Shown here: in pieces, positions 8,133-16,539 of the stretch
Position numbering within the stretch: the stretch's first letter is position 1
How the letters are laid out: each line of letters begins with the position of its first letter
Source of the DNA: UMGS1696 sp964621755
Lineage (GTDB): Bacteria; Bacillota; Clostridia; Oscillospirales; CAG-272
Assembly (NCBI GenBank): GCA_964621755.1
Contig: CAZUPI010000005.1
Location: 1 to 64,000, forward strand
Length of the DNA: 64,000 nt
Direction: 5' to 3'
Made by a program: the position numbers and the translations under genes
The notes under the pieces: generated by a model
Told to the model about the DNA's origin: nothing
Seen by the model: only the letters and a program-made list of their open reading frames with translations
Database searches by the model: none

Positions 8133-9431
8133 TTACAGATCAAGTGAAATTAAGTCTTCATAAGTTTCGCGTCTGACTGCGACCTTTGCCTTACCGTTTG
8201 AGATTTCAACAATCGGCGGACGGGGAATACGGTTGTAGTTGGACGCCATAGAGTGGTTATATGCGCCGGTCACGAGCACTGCGATAAGGTCGCCGCGCTG
8301 CGGTTTTGCGATTTTAATTCCTTCTGCGAGAAGGTCTCCGCTCTCACAGCATCTTCCGGCAACTGTGCATTCGAAATCAGCTGGTGCGTTGGCTTTGAGC
8401 GCGTTCAGAATTGTGTATTGGGACTGGTACAGTGTGTATCGCGGGTTATCAGGCATGCCGCCGTCGACCGATACGTAATTGCGGAAGCCGTTGACCGTCT
8501 TGACCGAGCCGCAGGTGTACAGGGTAGAGCCTGCAGCCGCTACAATAGAACGACCGGGTTCCATGAGAATGGTCGGCTTTTCGATGTGATAGGTTGCGCA
8601 CATTTTGTCGATTTCCGCACCCAGTGCGCGAACATTGGCTTCATAGTCGATTTCTGGGTCTGCTTCCGTATAGCGAACGCCGAAGCCGCCGCCGATGTTG
8701 AGAATTTCCGCTGTATATCCATACTCGCCGCGGATTTTTGCGATGAAAGCGAGCATGATATCGGCCGCTTCTGTGAACGGTTCAATATCAAAAATCTGGG
8801 AACCTACATGGCAGTGGAAGCCGTCGAGTTTGATATTTTTGCATGCGAGAGCGGCTTTTACGAATTCGAAAGCCTGTCCGGTCAGAATGGCCATGCCGAA
8901 CTTTGAATCCACGTTGCCCGTGATGATTTTTTTATGGGTATGCGGGTCGATGCCGGGGGTAATGCGCAGAAGCACCGGCTGGCGAATCTCTTTTTCGCCG
9001 GCGATTTTTTCGAGGGCGGCAAGCTCATCCATGCCATCGACAACAATGTGACCGACGCCGAGTTCAAGGGCATATGCAAGGTCTGCGTCCGTTTTATTAT
9101 TACCGTGGAAGAAGACTTTCTCCATTGGAAAGCCCGCGGCGTGGACAGTATGAAGCTCGCCGGAGGAAACACAGTCCGCCATCAGACCTTCTTCTGCGAT
9201 GATTTTGTAAATCCCGCGGTAGCAGAGTGCCTTTCCGGCATACACAGGACAAGATTTCCCGCCGAAGTATTCGGCAAACGATTTTTTATAGATACGGCAC
9301 ATGTCGCGAACCGCGTCGGTGTCGAGAAAATAGGCGGGGGTGCCGAATTCTTTGGCAAGCTCTGCTGCGTCAAGACCGCCGATGGTGAGGCGTCCTGCCT
9401 CGTTGGTATCATAGGTTTTGTGTAAAATCAT
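8133..9431 (-). CDS. lysA: Diaminopimelate decarboxylase
   Basis: This PLP enzyme decarboxylates meso-diaminopimelate to L-lysine, the last step of lysine synthesis. At 432 residues it has the family's usual length. The PLP lysine is K67 in VYAGKALC, followed by HGNNK, HCHVGSQ, the phosphate-binding glycine loop NIGGGFG, and the C-terminal CCESGD that contributes to the partner active site of the dimer. GGAGAAAG precedes the ATG. It lies between engB and the M50-scpAB group, separated from the latter by a hairpin. Confidence 0.95.
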   Translation of the reverse strand: MILHKTYDTNEAGRLTIGGLDAAELAKEFGTPAYFLDTDAVRDMCRIYKKSFAEYFGGKSCPVYAGKALCYRGIYKIIAEEGLMADCVSSGELHTVHAAGFPMEKVFFHGNNKTDADLAYALELGVGHIVVDGMDELAALEKIAGEKEIRQPVLLRITPGIDPHTHKKIITGNVDSKFGMAILTGQAFEFVKAALACKNIKLDGFHCHVGSQIFDIEPFTEAADIMLAFIAKIRGEYGYTAEILNIGGGFGVRYTEADPEIDYEANVRALGAEIDKMCATYHIEKPTILMEPGRSIVAAAGSTLYTCGSVKTVNGFRNYVSVDGGMPDNPRYTLYQSQYTILNALKANAPADFECTVAGRCCESGDLLAEGIKIAKPQRGDLIAVLVTGAYNHSMASNYNRIPRPPIVEISNGKAKVAVRRETYEDLISLDL

Positions 9432-9464
9432 AATGCTTTCTCCGTTATATTTGGAATGGATTTG

Positions 9465-10064
9465 TTATATATTGCAATGCGAGTAGATATACTTCCACAA
9501 TTCTTCACGTCCCGCGTTTGTTTTGGCGGAATACATCACGAGAGGTGCGTTGGCGGTGAGCTCATCCGAAGCGATGATTTCGTCGAACTTTTTGCGTTCT
9601 CCCGCGTTTAGCTTATCCGTTTTGGTAGCGACGAGGATGTGCGCAAGACCGGATTCACGTAGGTAGTAGAGCATGTTGTAGTCGTCCTCGGTCGGACCTG
9701 TCCGGCTGTCGACGAGCTGGCATACCAGTTTGAGGGAATCGATATTTTTGTTATCCGTGAAGTACCCGTCAGTCAGCGCCGACCACTTTTGTTTATCTTC
9801 AAAGGTGCGCTTGGCATAACCGTATCCGGGCAGGTCGACGAGGTACATTTTTTTGTCGATATCGTAAAAGTTCAGCGTTATCGTTTTTCCAGGCTCACCA
9901 CTAACGCGCGCGAGATTTTTTCTGCCGAGCAAGGAATTGATAAGCGAACTTTTGCCCACGTTCGAGCGTCCGGAAAACGCCGTCTGCGGAAGTCTGTCAG
10001 CCGGAAACTGCTTGGTCAGACCGGCTGAAATTTTCAAAGACACGTTATTTAAATTCGGCTTCAT
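9465..10064 (-). CDS. engB: Ribosome biogenesis GTPase YsxC/EngB
   Basis: This essential GTPase assists late assembly of the 50S ribosomal subunit. The 199-residue protein has the TRAFAC motifs: G1 GRSNVGKSS at about 32-40, G3 DLPGYGYA, G4 TKTD and G5 SAK. The start follows a GTGAGG site. It lies about 100 bases downstream of lon, the same lon-ysxC order as in Bacillus. Confidence 0.96.
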   Translation of the reverse strand: MKPNLNNVSLKISAGLTKQFPADRLPQTAFSGRSNVGKSSLINSLLGRKNLARVSGEPGKTITLNFYDIDKKMYLVDLPGYGYAKRTFEDKQKWSALTDGYFTDNKNIDSLKLVCQLVDSRTGPTEDDYNMLYYLRESGLAHILVATKTDKLNAGERKKFDEIIASDELTANAPLVMYSAKTNAGREELWKYIYSHCNI

Positions 10065-10101
10065 TTTGATTTAGCCTCACTTTCAGTTTGAAAGTTTTTG
10101 C

Positions 10102-10159
10102 GGAGAAGATGAAACTTGTATACAAGTTTTTAAAATACAAGTTTTTAAACTTCTTCCCC
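10102..10159 (-). repeat. Hairpin with an internal 18-bp palindrome between lon and engB
   Basis: The perfect palindrome AAACTTGTATACAAGTTT lies at 10112-10129. A wider pairing joins GAAGATGAAACTTGTAT with ATACAAGTTTTTAAACTTC. Two alternative hairpins can form, so it could be a terminator or attenuator between lon and engB. Confidence 0.45.
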
Positions 10160-10166
10160 ATTCCAA

Positions 10167-12605
10167 TCAAACCGTTCCATATATGCGTTCATTTGGTTGA
10201 TTGGGGATGACATCTGCGCAGATGCCGGATTCGCCGGCTGTTAATTTGGAAACGTCATGAGCAATATCGGAATATTCTTCATCACGAACAAGTGCGATTT
10301 TCAATACATCGCCTATCGTATCGCATGGAATGAAGGTTACCTCAGCCGCGACGGTTTTGTCAAGCTCCGGCATATCGCGCATGTTGTCGCGCGGAATCAA
10401 GATTTTTCGAATCCCCATTGTGTATGCCGCGGTAGACTTTTCGCGGAGGCCGCCGATTGCCAGCACACGTCCGGTCAGGGTAATTTCCCCTGTCATAGCG
10501 ATATCATGCCGCACCGGAATGCCGGACAGTGCACTTACGAGGGAAGTTGTCATAGTCACACCCGCGCTTGGACCCTCCTTGGGGACGGCGCCTTCAGGAA
10601 CGTGGATATGTATATCCTTAGTTTTGTAAAAATCGGGGGCAATACCGTATTCGTCGCAGTGTGCACGGATATACGTTACCGCAATGTGTGCGGACTCCTT
10701 CATGACGTCGCCGAGCGTTCCGGTCAGCTCGATTTTACCGGTTCCGTCGACTACAAGGACTTCAACTTTGAGCATGTCTCCGCCAACTTCCGTGTACGCC
10801 AGACCGTTTGTCACGCCGACAAAATCGTTGGTTGACAGCGCGTCGTCGATGAATTTGCGTGCGCCGAGATATTTTGCAACGTCTCCCGCGTCAATCGTTA
10901 GATTTTTGCGCGATTCTTCAATCATCACACGTGCGCCTTTCCGACATAGGGAAGCGATTTCGCGTTCCAGATTGCGCACACCGGATTCGCGGGTGTAGCC
11001 GGAGATAACCTCCGAGAGCGCTGCGTCGGTGATTTTCATTGTCCGGCGGGACAGACCGTGCCTTTTGAGCTGCTTCGGGAGCAGGTGATTTTTTGCAATC
11101 GCCAGCTTTTCGCCGGGAGTGTATGTGTTCAGCTCAACGACTTCCATACGGTCGATGAGCGGACGCGGGACGGTCTCAAGCGTATTGGCGGTCGCGATAA
11201 ACATGCAGTCCGAAAGGTCAACGGGCATTTCAATAAAGTGGTCACGGAAATTTTTGTTTTGTTCACCATCCAGAACTTCGAGAAGAGCGGAAGCCGGGTC
11301 GCCGTGGACGTCGGAACACATTTTGTCAACCTCGTCGAGAAGCATTACCGGATTAAGTGAGCCGCACTGAGTCAGCGCAGTGATGATACGTCCGGGCATG
11401 GATGCCACATAGGTCTTTCTATGACCGCGTATATCGGATTCATCACGGATGCCGCCGAGCGATACGCGGACATATTTCCGCTTCATCGCCCGTGCAATTG
11501 ATGCTGCAAGGGAGGTCTTGCCGACTCCGGGGGGACCTACAAAGCAGAGAATTTGATTCTTTAATTCAGGATTGAGCTGTTTTACTGCAAGATATTCAAG
11601 AATTCTGTCTTTTATTTTTTCCAAACCGTCGTGATCGGCGTCGAGAATCTTCTTCGCAGCGTCAATATCGTTGCGGTCCTTGGTTTTCTTATTCCACGGA
11701 ATTTCAAGACATGTGTCGAGATAATTGCGAATAACTGCCGCGTCAGGAGAACCTTGCGGTGTTTTACCGAGACGAATGACCTCGCGCTCGAGCTTTTCGC
11801 GAACCTCTTTGGGCAGCTTCGCTGCTGCAATTTTTTTCGTATATTCGTCCGTGTCCTCGTCTATACCAAGCTCTGTTTCAATCGCGTGAAGCTGTTCGCG
11901 CAGGTAATAGTCGCGTTGGTTGTCGTCCATTGCCTTTTTGACTTTGCGATGGATTTCAAGCTCGGTCTTGAGCAGCTTCATTTCGTTTTCCATAAGGATG
12001 ATGACCTTTTCCGCACGCTGCATGGGGTCGTACATCTTCAGAATTTCGATTTTGTCCTGATAGCGCACGAACACGCCGGATGCGATAAAATCCGCGAGCA
12101 GTCCGGGATTTTTTATGGACGCAGCCGCATTGATAAATTCCTCAGAAACGCCGGGGAGGTAGTGCAGTATTTCATCGAGGGTGTTCATAACCTCAGAAAT
12201 CAAGGCTTCACGGCGCAGATCGGGGACGTTATAGTCCGCGGTCATTGTCTTTGAAATGATATCGGCAACGAGATGGTCTTTCTCTGTGTACAGTGCGGAG
12301 ACTGTACCGCGGCACATTCCTTCCGCCACAACACGGATGTTTCCATCCGGTTTTTTGAGTGTCTGCTTGATTTTCGCTACACAGCCGACGTCATATAAAT
12401 CGGATTCGGTGGGGTCAGCGACGTTCAATTCCTTCTGAGTGAGCAGAAAGACGAACATGTCACCGTCTTCTGCGATTTTGCACGCGGCTTTGGAAATGTC
12501 GCGTTCAAGTTCAAAATTTATTGGTATCGAGGGAAAAGCGACGAGACTGCGCAGAGGAATCACGGGTAAAGTCAGCTTTTCTACCTTTTCAATATATCTA
12601 GGCAT
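10167..12605 (-). CDS. lon: ATP-dependent endopeptidase La (Lon)
   Basis: Lon degrades damaged and regulatory proteins in the cytoplasm. The 812-residue protein has the N-terminal substrate-binding LON domain (PVIPLRSLVAFP), an AAA+ domain with Walker A GPPGVGKTS and Walker B MLLDEVDK, and the C-terminal protease with the catalytic serine in PKEGPSAG and the lysine in LREKSTAA. I chose the ATG of MPRYIEK at 12605, which follows AAAGGA by seven bases, over a TTG six bases upstream. Confidence 0.97.
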   Translation of the reverse strand: MPRYIEKVEKLTLPVIPLRSLVAFPSIPINFELERDISKAACKIAEDGDMFVFLLTQKELNVADPTESDLYDVGCVAKIKQTLKKPDGNIRVVAEGMCRGTVSALYTEKDHLVADIISKTMTADYNVPDLRREALISEVMNTLDEILHYLPGVSEEFINAAASIKNPGLLADFIASGVFVRYQDKIEILKMYDPMQRAEKVIILMENEMKLLKTELEIHRKVKKAMDDNQRDYYLREQLHAIETELGIDEDTDEYTKKIAAAKLPKEVREKLEREVIRLGKTPQGSPDAAVIRNYLDTCLEIPWNKKTKDRNDIDAAKKILDADHDGLEKIKDRILEYLAVKQLNPELKNQILCFVGPPGVGKTSLAASIARAMKRKYVRVSLGGIRDESDIRGHRKTYVASMPGRIITALTQCGSLNPVMLLDEVDKMCSDVHGDPASALLEVLDGEQNKNFRDHFIEMPVDLSDCMFIATANTLETVPRPLIDRMEVVELNTYTPGEKLAIAKNHLLPKQLKRHGLSRRTMKITDAALSEVISGYTRESGVRNLEREIASLCRKGARVMIEESRKNLTIDAGDVAKYLGARKFIDDALSTNDFVGVTNGLAYTEVGGDMLKVEVLVVDGTGKIELTGTLGDVMKESAHIAVTYIRAHCDEYGIAPDFYKTKDIHIHVPEGAVPKEGPSAGVTMTTSLVSALSGIPVRHDIAMTGEITLTGRVLAIGGLREKSTAAYTMGIRKILIPRDNMRDMPELDKTVAAEVTFIPCDTIGDVLKIALVRDEEYSDIAHDVSKLTAGESGICADVIPNQPNERIYGTV

Positions 12606-12848
12606 ATACAAATCCTTTCAGGGACACTGAAGTACAAAGAAGTAACTCGAAAAAAATTTAAGTAAACAAATTCAGTCTATATTATACCATAACCCATCCG
12701 TGATTTCCACATGAGAATATTAATAATTGTAACTTTTTTTGAATAATTTCATCTGATATAATTCTGATATAATAGAGAGTGAAAATTATGTCTCCTCTGA
12801 GAAAAAATAAAATTTCTCTCAATAACGCCTAACAAAATCCGCCAAAAC

Positions 12849-12877
12849 TTGACTTTATATATGTAAACAGTTTACAG
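12849..12877 (+). promoter_or_regulatory. Possible promoter with a 13-bp palindromic operator
   Basis: TTGACT at 12849-12854 is followed about 16-17 bases later by a weak TTTACA. The perfect inverted repeat GTAAAC-A-GTTTAC (12863-12875) lies over the spacer and -10 region, where a dimeric repressor could bind. It lies about 50 bases ahead of the sigma-factor gene. The -10 match is poor, so this is tentative. Confidence 0.4.
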
Positions 12878-12923
12878 AGAGCCGGCTTAAAATAAAAAAT
12901 CCCGCTATGGACGGAGATTACAA

Positions 12924-14498
12924 ATGGAACAAGAACTTACTGACCTTATTACATCCCAGCTTGACCGCCTGTACCGCTTCGCGTACAATCGCCTGAATGA
13001 CGAATTTGCGGCGGAGGATATGACGCAGGATATCGTGGAAGCGGCGGTTCGCTCCTACCCACATATTGAGGACAAGGAGCGCATGATGCCATGGCTGTGG
13101 GGTATCGCACGTAACGTGTATCTGCGCACGATAAACGCGAAATCGAAGTGCGAAACTCCATCTGACGATGTTATTATGATTATCGACGGAAACGCAGTCA
13201 GCTATGAGACGCCGGAAAAGTTGGTGATACAGCGCGAGGACAGCGAAAAAATTCGCCGTGCGGTGTCGTATCTCGCGAAGGCTTACCGCGACGTCTGCGT
13301 GATGTATTGGCTTGAGGATAAGGATTACAATACCATCGCGCGAGAGCTTGATATTCCTTTGTCATCTGTGAAATGGCGGCTGAACCAATCAAAAGTCAGA
13401 TTGAAAGAGGAGATTATAAAAATGGAATTTATGGAAAATGGATATAGAAAAGCAGAAAAAATGTTTTTTAATATGGGTGGATATGCCGAACGATCTGGAA
13501 AGCTCGGAATTTACGATGAAGCTGACCGTGTACTTGAGGGGCTTCTCGCGCAGAATGTCTGCATTTCCGCATATGACAAGCCGAAAACCGTCACAGAAAT
13601 TGCGGCTGATCTTGGCTGTGCGGCGGATTATGTAGAGGATGTGCTTACATCTCTTGTAAAGACACAATGTGTCAAGCAGACCAAGGACCGTTATCAGACC
13701 TCTTTCCCGATTTGGGGGGAGGACGTCTGCCGCGAAGTGTTCGTGGATGGAGTCAAAATATGCCGTGAATACGCGGATGAAATTCTCGACCATTTATATG
13801 CTTTGAAGAACGAAATGAAAGCGGTCGGTTTCCTCGGTTCCGACGCGCCCATTGAACAGCTGGTTTTGATTGCGATTTATATTTTGTATCGCGAGATGCC
13901 AAATGATTTCTTTGATACGGAAAATCTGCCATTCAAAAGTAAGGATTGCGACAAAGGATGGTATATTCTTGGTATGCTGTCACACCCGCATACATTTTAC
14001 AACGTCTATGGTTTTGGAATGAACTCGTCCGGAGCTTTGCATGGGGACGTTTTAGAAATCCACATTGCTTCTCAGTACACGAAGGATATGCGCACGTACA
14101 GGGAGGAAATGGGAAAGCAGTTTTACGATTTCTACACAACCGGCACGCTTGCCGAGGATTATCTTACCGCTAAGCTCATTGAAAACGGTAAAATCCGTAA
14201 GAAGGGCGACGGTTACGAAATCGCGGTACCGGTCATTAGCTACGAGCGCGGCGACTACAAAAAACTGGTTGATGTTCTCACGCCGGTCAAAGAACGGGTA
14301 AATGAATTACAGCAAAAAATGTGCGCACGCTCAGTAAGTCTAATGAAAAAAAACATTCCCAACCATATCGCATACCAGCGTAAATTCTTCGAGAGCTACT
14401 GTGCACACGGTGCATGGGAAGGCGCTGTGTTTGCTCGGCTTGTCGAACGTGGCGCCGAAATTACGCAGGATATGGGTACCTTCTTTATTGTGAAATAA
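12924..14498 (+). CDS. ECF-like sigma factor with a long C-terminal extension
   Basis: The 524-residue protein starts as an ECF sigma factor. Region 2 lies at about 5-75 (RLYRFAYNRLNDEFAAEDMTQD, then MMPWLWGIARNVY). Region 4 lies at about 105-160 (YRDVCVMYWLEDKDYNTIARELDIP, SSVKWRLNQSKVRLKEEI). ECF factors normally end there. This one continues for about 360 residues, with a winged-helix-like segment (KTVTEIAADLGCAADYVEDVLTSLVKTQCV) and a long domain I cannot name. The extension may sense a signal or replace an anti-sigma partner. No anti-sigma gene is adjacent. GGAG precedes the ATG, and a T-tailed hairpin follows. Confidence 0.75.
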   Translation: MEQELTDLITSQLDRLYRFAYNRLNDEFAAEDMTQDIVEAAVRSYPHIEDKERMMPWLWGIARNVYLRTINAKSKCETPSDDVIMIIDGNAVSYETPEKLVIQREDSEKIRRAVSYLAKAYRDVCVMYWLEDKDYNTIARELDIPLSSVKWRLNQSKVRLKEEIIKMEFMENGYRKAEKMFFNMGGYAERSGKLGIYDEADRVLEGLLAQNVCISAYDKPKTVTEIAADLGCAADYVEDVLTSLVKTQCVKQTKDRYQTSFPIWGEDVCREVFVDGVKICREYADEILDHLYALKNEMKAVGFLGSDAPIEQLVLIAIYILYREMPNDFFDTENLPFKSKDCDKGWYILGMLSHPHTFYNVYGFGMNSSGALHGDVLEIHIASQYTKDMRTYREEMGKQFYDFYTTGTLAEDYLTAKLIENGKIRKKGDGYEIAVPVISYERGDYKKLVDVLTPVKERVNELQQKMCARSVSLMKKNIPNHIAYQRKFFESYCAHGAWEGAVFARLVERGAEITQDMGTFFIVK

Positions 14499-14523
14499 TG
14501 CGAATTTGATAGAAATAGGAGAC

Positions 14524-14563
14524 AATGGGGGGAACTTTTGAAAAAGTTTCCCCCATTATTTTT
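14524..14563 (+). terminator. Rho-independent terminator of the sigma-factor gene
   Basis: AATGGGGGGAACTTTT pairs with AAAGTTTCCCCCATT and is followed by ATTTTTAT. It is a member of the dispersed hairpin family without the long flank. Confidence 0.8.
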
Positions 14564-14736
14564 ATAATCAAAATAAAATTTTTCATCCCACGACGGTATT
14601 TTCCTTAAAAAAGTAATCTTGTCTCTTTTTTATTCACGATTATTAATAAAAAAATGTTGATTTTATCGTATGAATAAGTTAAAATATCAGTAATTAAGAT
14701 GTCATACTTTTGACTTTCTATAATCTGAGGCTGTGT

Positions 14737-15672
14737 ATGAAAAAACATATCCGTCATATCGTGCGGTTTGTTGTAGCAATATTAGTCCTCCAGGCGCTTG
14801 CGCTGCTGTTTTTGACCCCTGCGGGACTTGACTTTATTTTTCCGCCTATCGCCCGCGTGACTGCCGAAAAATTTGCTCCCGAGACTAACACATATGCTGT
14901 GTATTACAATACGCGTGTCGAGGTGGCTGCGGCTGACCTCATTGTAGTCGGAATGGACTTCGGCATTGCTGAAAGCTACGACCTGCTTGGGCACTTTACC
15001 CGATTCGTTAAGCAGTACAATAACCTTTCCGCAGTTCTCCTCAACCTTACTGTGTCACAGCAAAACCTTGTTCGAAATCTGTTGACTCGCACAGATGAAG
15101 AAGAGTACTTTAAACGCATAGATATCCTTCAAAATAAAACGGGTATGCCCTCAGATTATTGTGATTACATTTCCGAACTGTTCTATATCAATCGCACTAT
15201 GACCGCGATACGTCGTCTCGACGTTCTTTCGTTCTCCGTCCCCGAGGAAGACATGTACAATCCTACTGACAATATGGAAGATAAATCCACGGCACAGCGT
15301 GTGTTCGACGCATATAACCTCACCGAACGCTCCGCGCTCTGCGTCGTAGATTCGAGTGATACCGAATATGACAGCGACTTCCGGCGGGAGCTTGATTCTC
15401 TCGCGTCCTCTGCCGGCTTGACGGTCATGTACTTGCAGGTCAAATATTCCGGTACTTGTGCCGCAGGGGATGGTCATCGTGCATATCGTTTTCCGGACTA
15501 CACAAGCGAGCCGACTACATATTTTGTAAACAATTCCAAAGCGGACTGGTTTTATCAATATTACGCCGTCATCGCTGGTCTTCGCGAGTCAAGCAAGCCT
15601 ATCATCGACCGGCTTGACACTCGTTCGACCGATTATTATTTTGTCGTGACAAACGGCACTCCCGCAGAATAA
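14737..15672 (+). CDS. Membrane-anchored protein of unknown function
   Basis: I do not recognise this 311-residue protein. One N-terminal membrane segment (about 6-30) is followed by an extracytoplasmic domain with alternating strands and helices (DLIVVGMDFGIAESYDLLGHF, LSAVLLNLTVSQQ, RSALCVVDSS, SSAGLTVMYLQVKY). The arrangement faintly recalls the ChaN/Tiki fold, but the histidine and glutamate motifs are not clear, so I leave it unnamed. The start at MKKHIRH follows TGAGG; a longer frame starts nine codons earlier without a site. A GNAT gene follows 30 bases later. Confidence 0.6.
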   Translation: MKKHIRHIVRFVVAILVLQALALLFLTPAGLDFIFPPIARVTAEKFAPETNTYAVYYNTRVEVAAADLIVVGMDFGIAESYDLLGHFTRFVKQYNNLSAVLLNLTVSQQNLVRNLLTRTDEEEYFKRIDILQNKTGMPSDYCDYISELFYINRTMTAIRRLDVLSFSVPEEDMYNPTDNMEDKSTAQRVFDAYNLTERSALCVVDSSDTEYDSDFRRELDSLASSAGLTVMYLQVKYSGTCAAGDGHRAYRFPDYTSEPTTYFVNNSKADWFYQYYAVIAGLRESSKPIIDRLDTRSTDYYFVVTNGTPAE

Positions 15673-15702
15673 CCGCACTCTGTATCGATTAAGGAGGTCA
15701 CA

Positions 15703-16425
15703 ATGATCATAGTTGAAGATAAAAGCTTTGAGGATGAAGTGATTAATACCGGGTATCATATCGCACTTCCGTTTGAGCTTGCTTATAATGCAGTAGAGGG
15801 CGGGATTTGTATTACCGTCTATTCCTTCTGTTTCAATATTGCCCGTGAATTTGAAAAAAAGTTTGCCGCTGAACCGTTCAGCGAAGAAGCACGCACCTTT
15901 TTGCGTGATAAAATCTCACCTATTATGCAGGAGCTCGGCTATGATTGCACCGACGCTGCGTACCATGCGCATCTCGAATACTATGCCGATGGTGACATTT
16001 CTACCGATGGAATGTGTGCGTGCGATATCATAAAATCTTTAGATGGTGAAAAGTTCGACGAATTGCCGCTTGACGAGTTTATCTTCGACCCCGATGACCC
16101 GTGCGACTGTATGGCAGTTATCAGGCAGGATGGCAAAATCGTGTGTTATGCCGGATTAAACGATATTTCGGACTCCGATGGATACTACGAAATCACCGTT
16201 GAATGCCAAGAAGCCTATCGCGGAAAAGGTTTTGCAACATCTTGCGTGGCGCATCTTGCAAAGCATATCCTCTCATGCGGTGAGCGGGTAAAATATGTCT
16301 GCACCGACGAGAATATCGCGTCACAAAAAACCGCAGAAGCCGCTGGATTCAGATTTTACAAAAAATGTCTGCCATTCGTATGCTATAAAAACACCAAAAT
16401 GGTTGACGATGAGGTCATATTCTGA
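15703..16425 (+). CDS. GNAT family N-acetyltransferase
   Basis: This is a predicted acetyl-CoA-dependent acetyltransferase of unknown substrate, with 240 residues. The N-terminal 125 residues are a poorly conserved extension. The GNAT core follows: strand CMAVIRQDGKIVCYAGLND, strand YYEITVECQEAYRGKGFATS containing the acetyl-CoA loop (YRGKGFA), a helix, and the closing TDENIASQKTAEAAGFRFYK. AAGGAGG precedes the ATG. It is probably co-transcribed with the membrane protein upstream. Confidence 0.8.
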   Translation: MIIVEDKSFEDEVINTGYHIALPFELAYNAVEGGICITVYSFCFNIAREFEKKFAAEPFSEEARTFLRDKISPIMQELGYDCTDAAYHAHLEYYADGDISTDGMCACDIIKSLDGEKFDELPLDEFIFDPDDPCDCMAVIRQDGKIVCYAGLNDISDSDGYYEITVECQEAYRGKGFATSCVAHLAKHILSCGERVKYVCTDENIASQKTAEAAGFRFYKKCLPFVCYKNTKMVDDEVIF

Positions 16426-16467
16426 TATGATATAAAAACGTAAAACGGACTTAAGATATTGATTGTA

Positions 16468-16521
16468 AAAAGGTTTTGAAGGGGGGCTGAGGGTGACTTT
16501 TTAAGGGAAAGTCACCCTCAG
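16468..16521. repeat. Dispersed hairpin repeat upstream of the RqcH gene
   Basis: The flank AAAAAGGTTTTGAAGGGGGG leads into CTGAGGGTGACTTT, a loop of seven bases, and AAAGTCACCCTCAG. This copy is in reverse orientation. It ends 18 bases before the rqcH start codon, which has no evident ribosome binding site. Confidence 0.75.
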
Positions 16522-16539
16522 AGAACAACATTTTATCAT

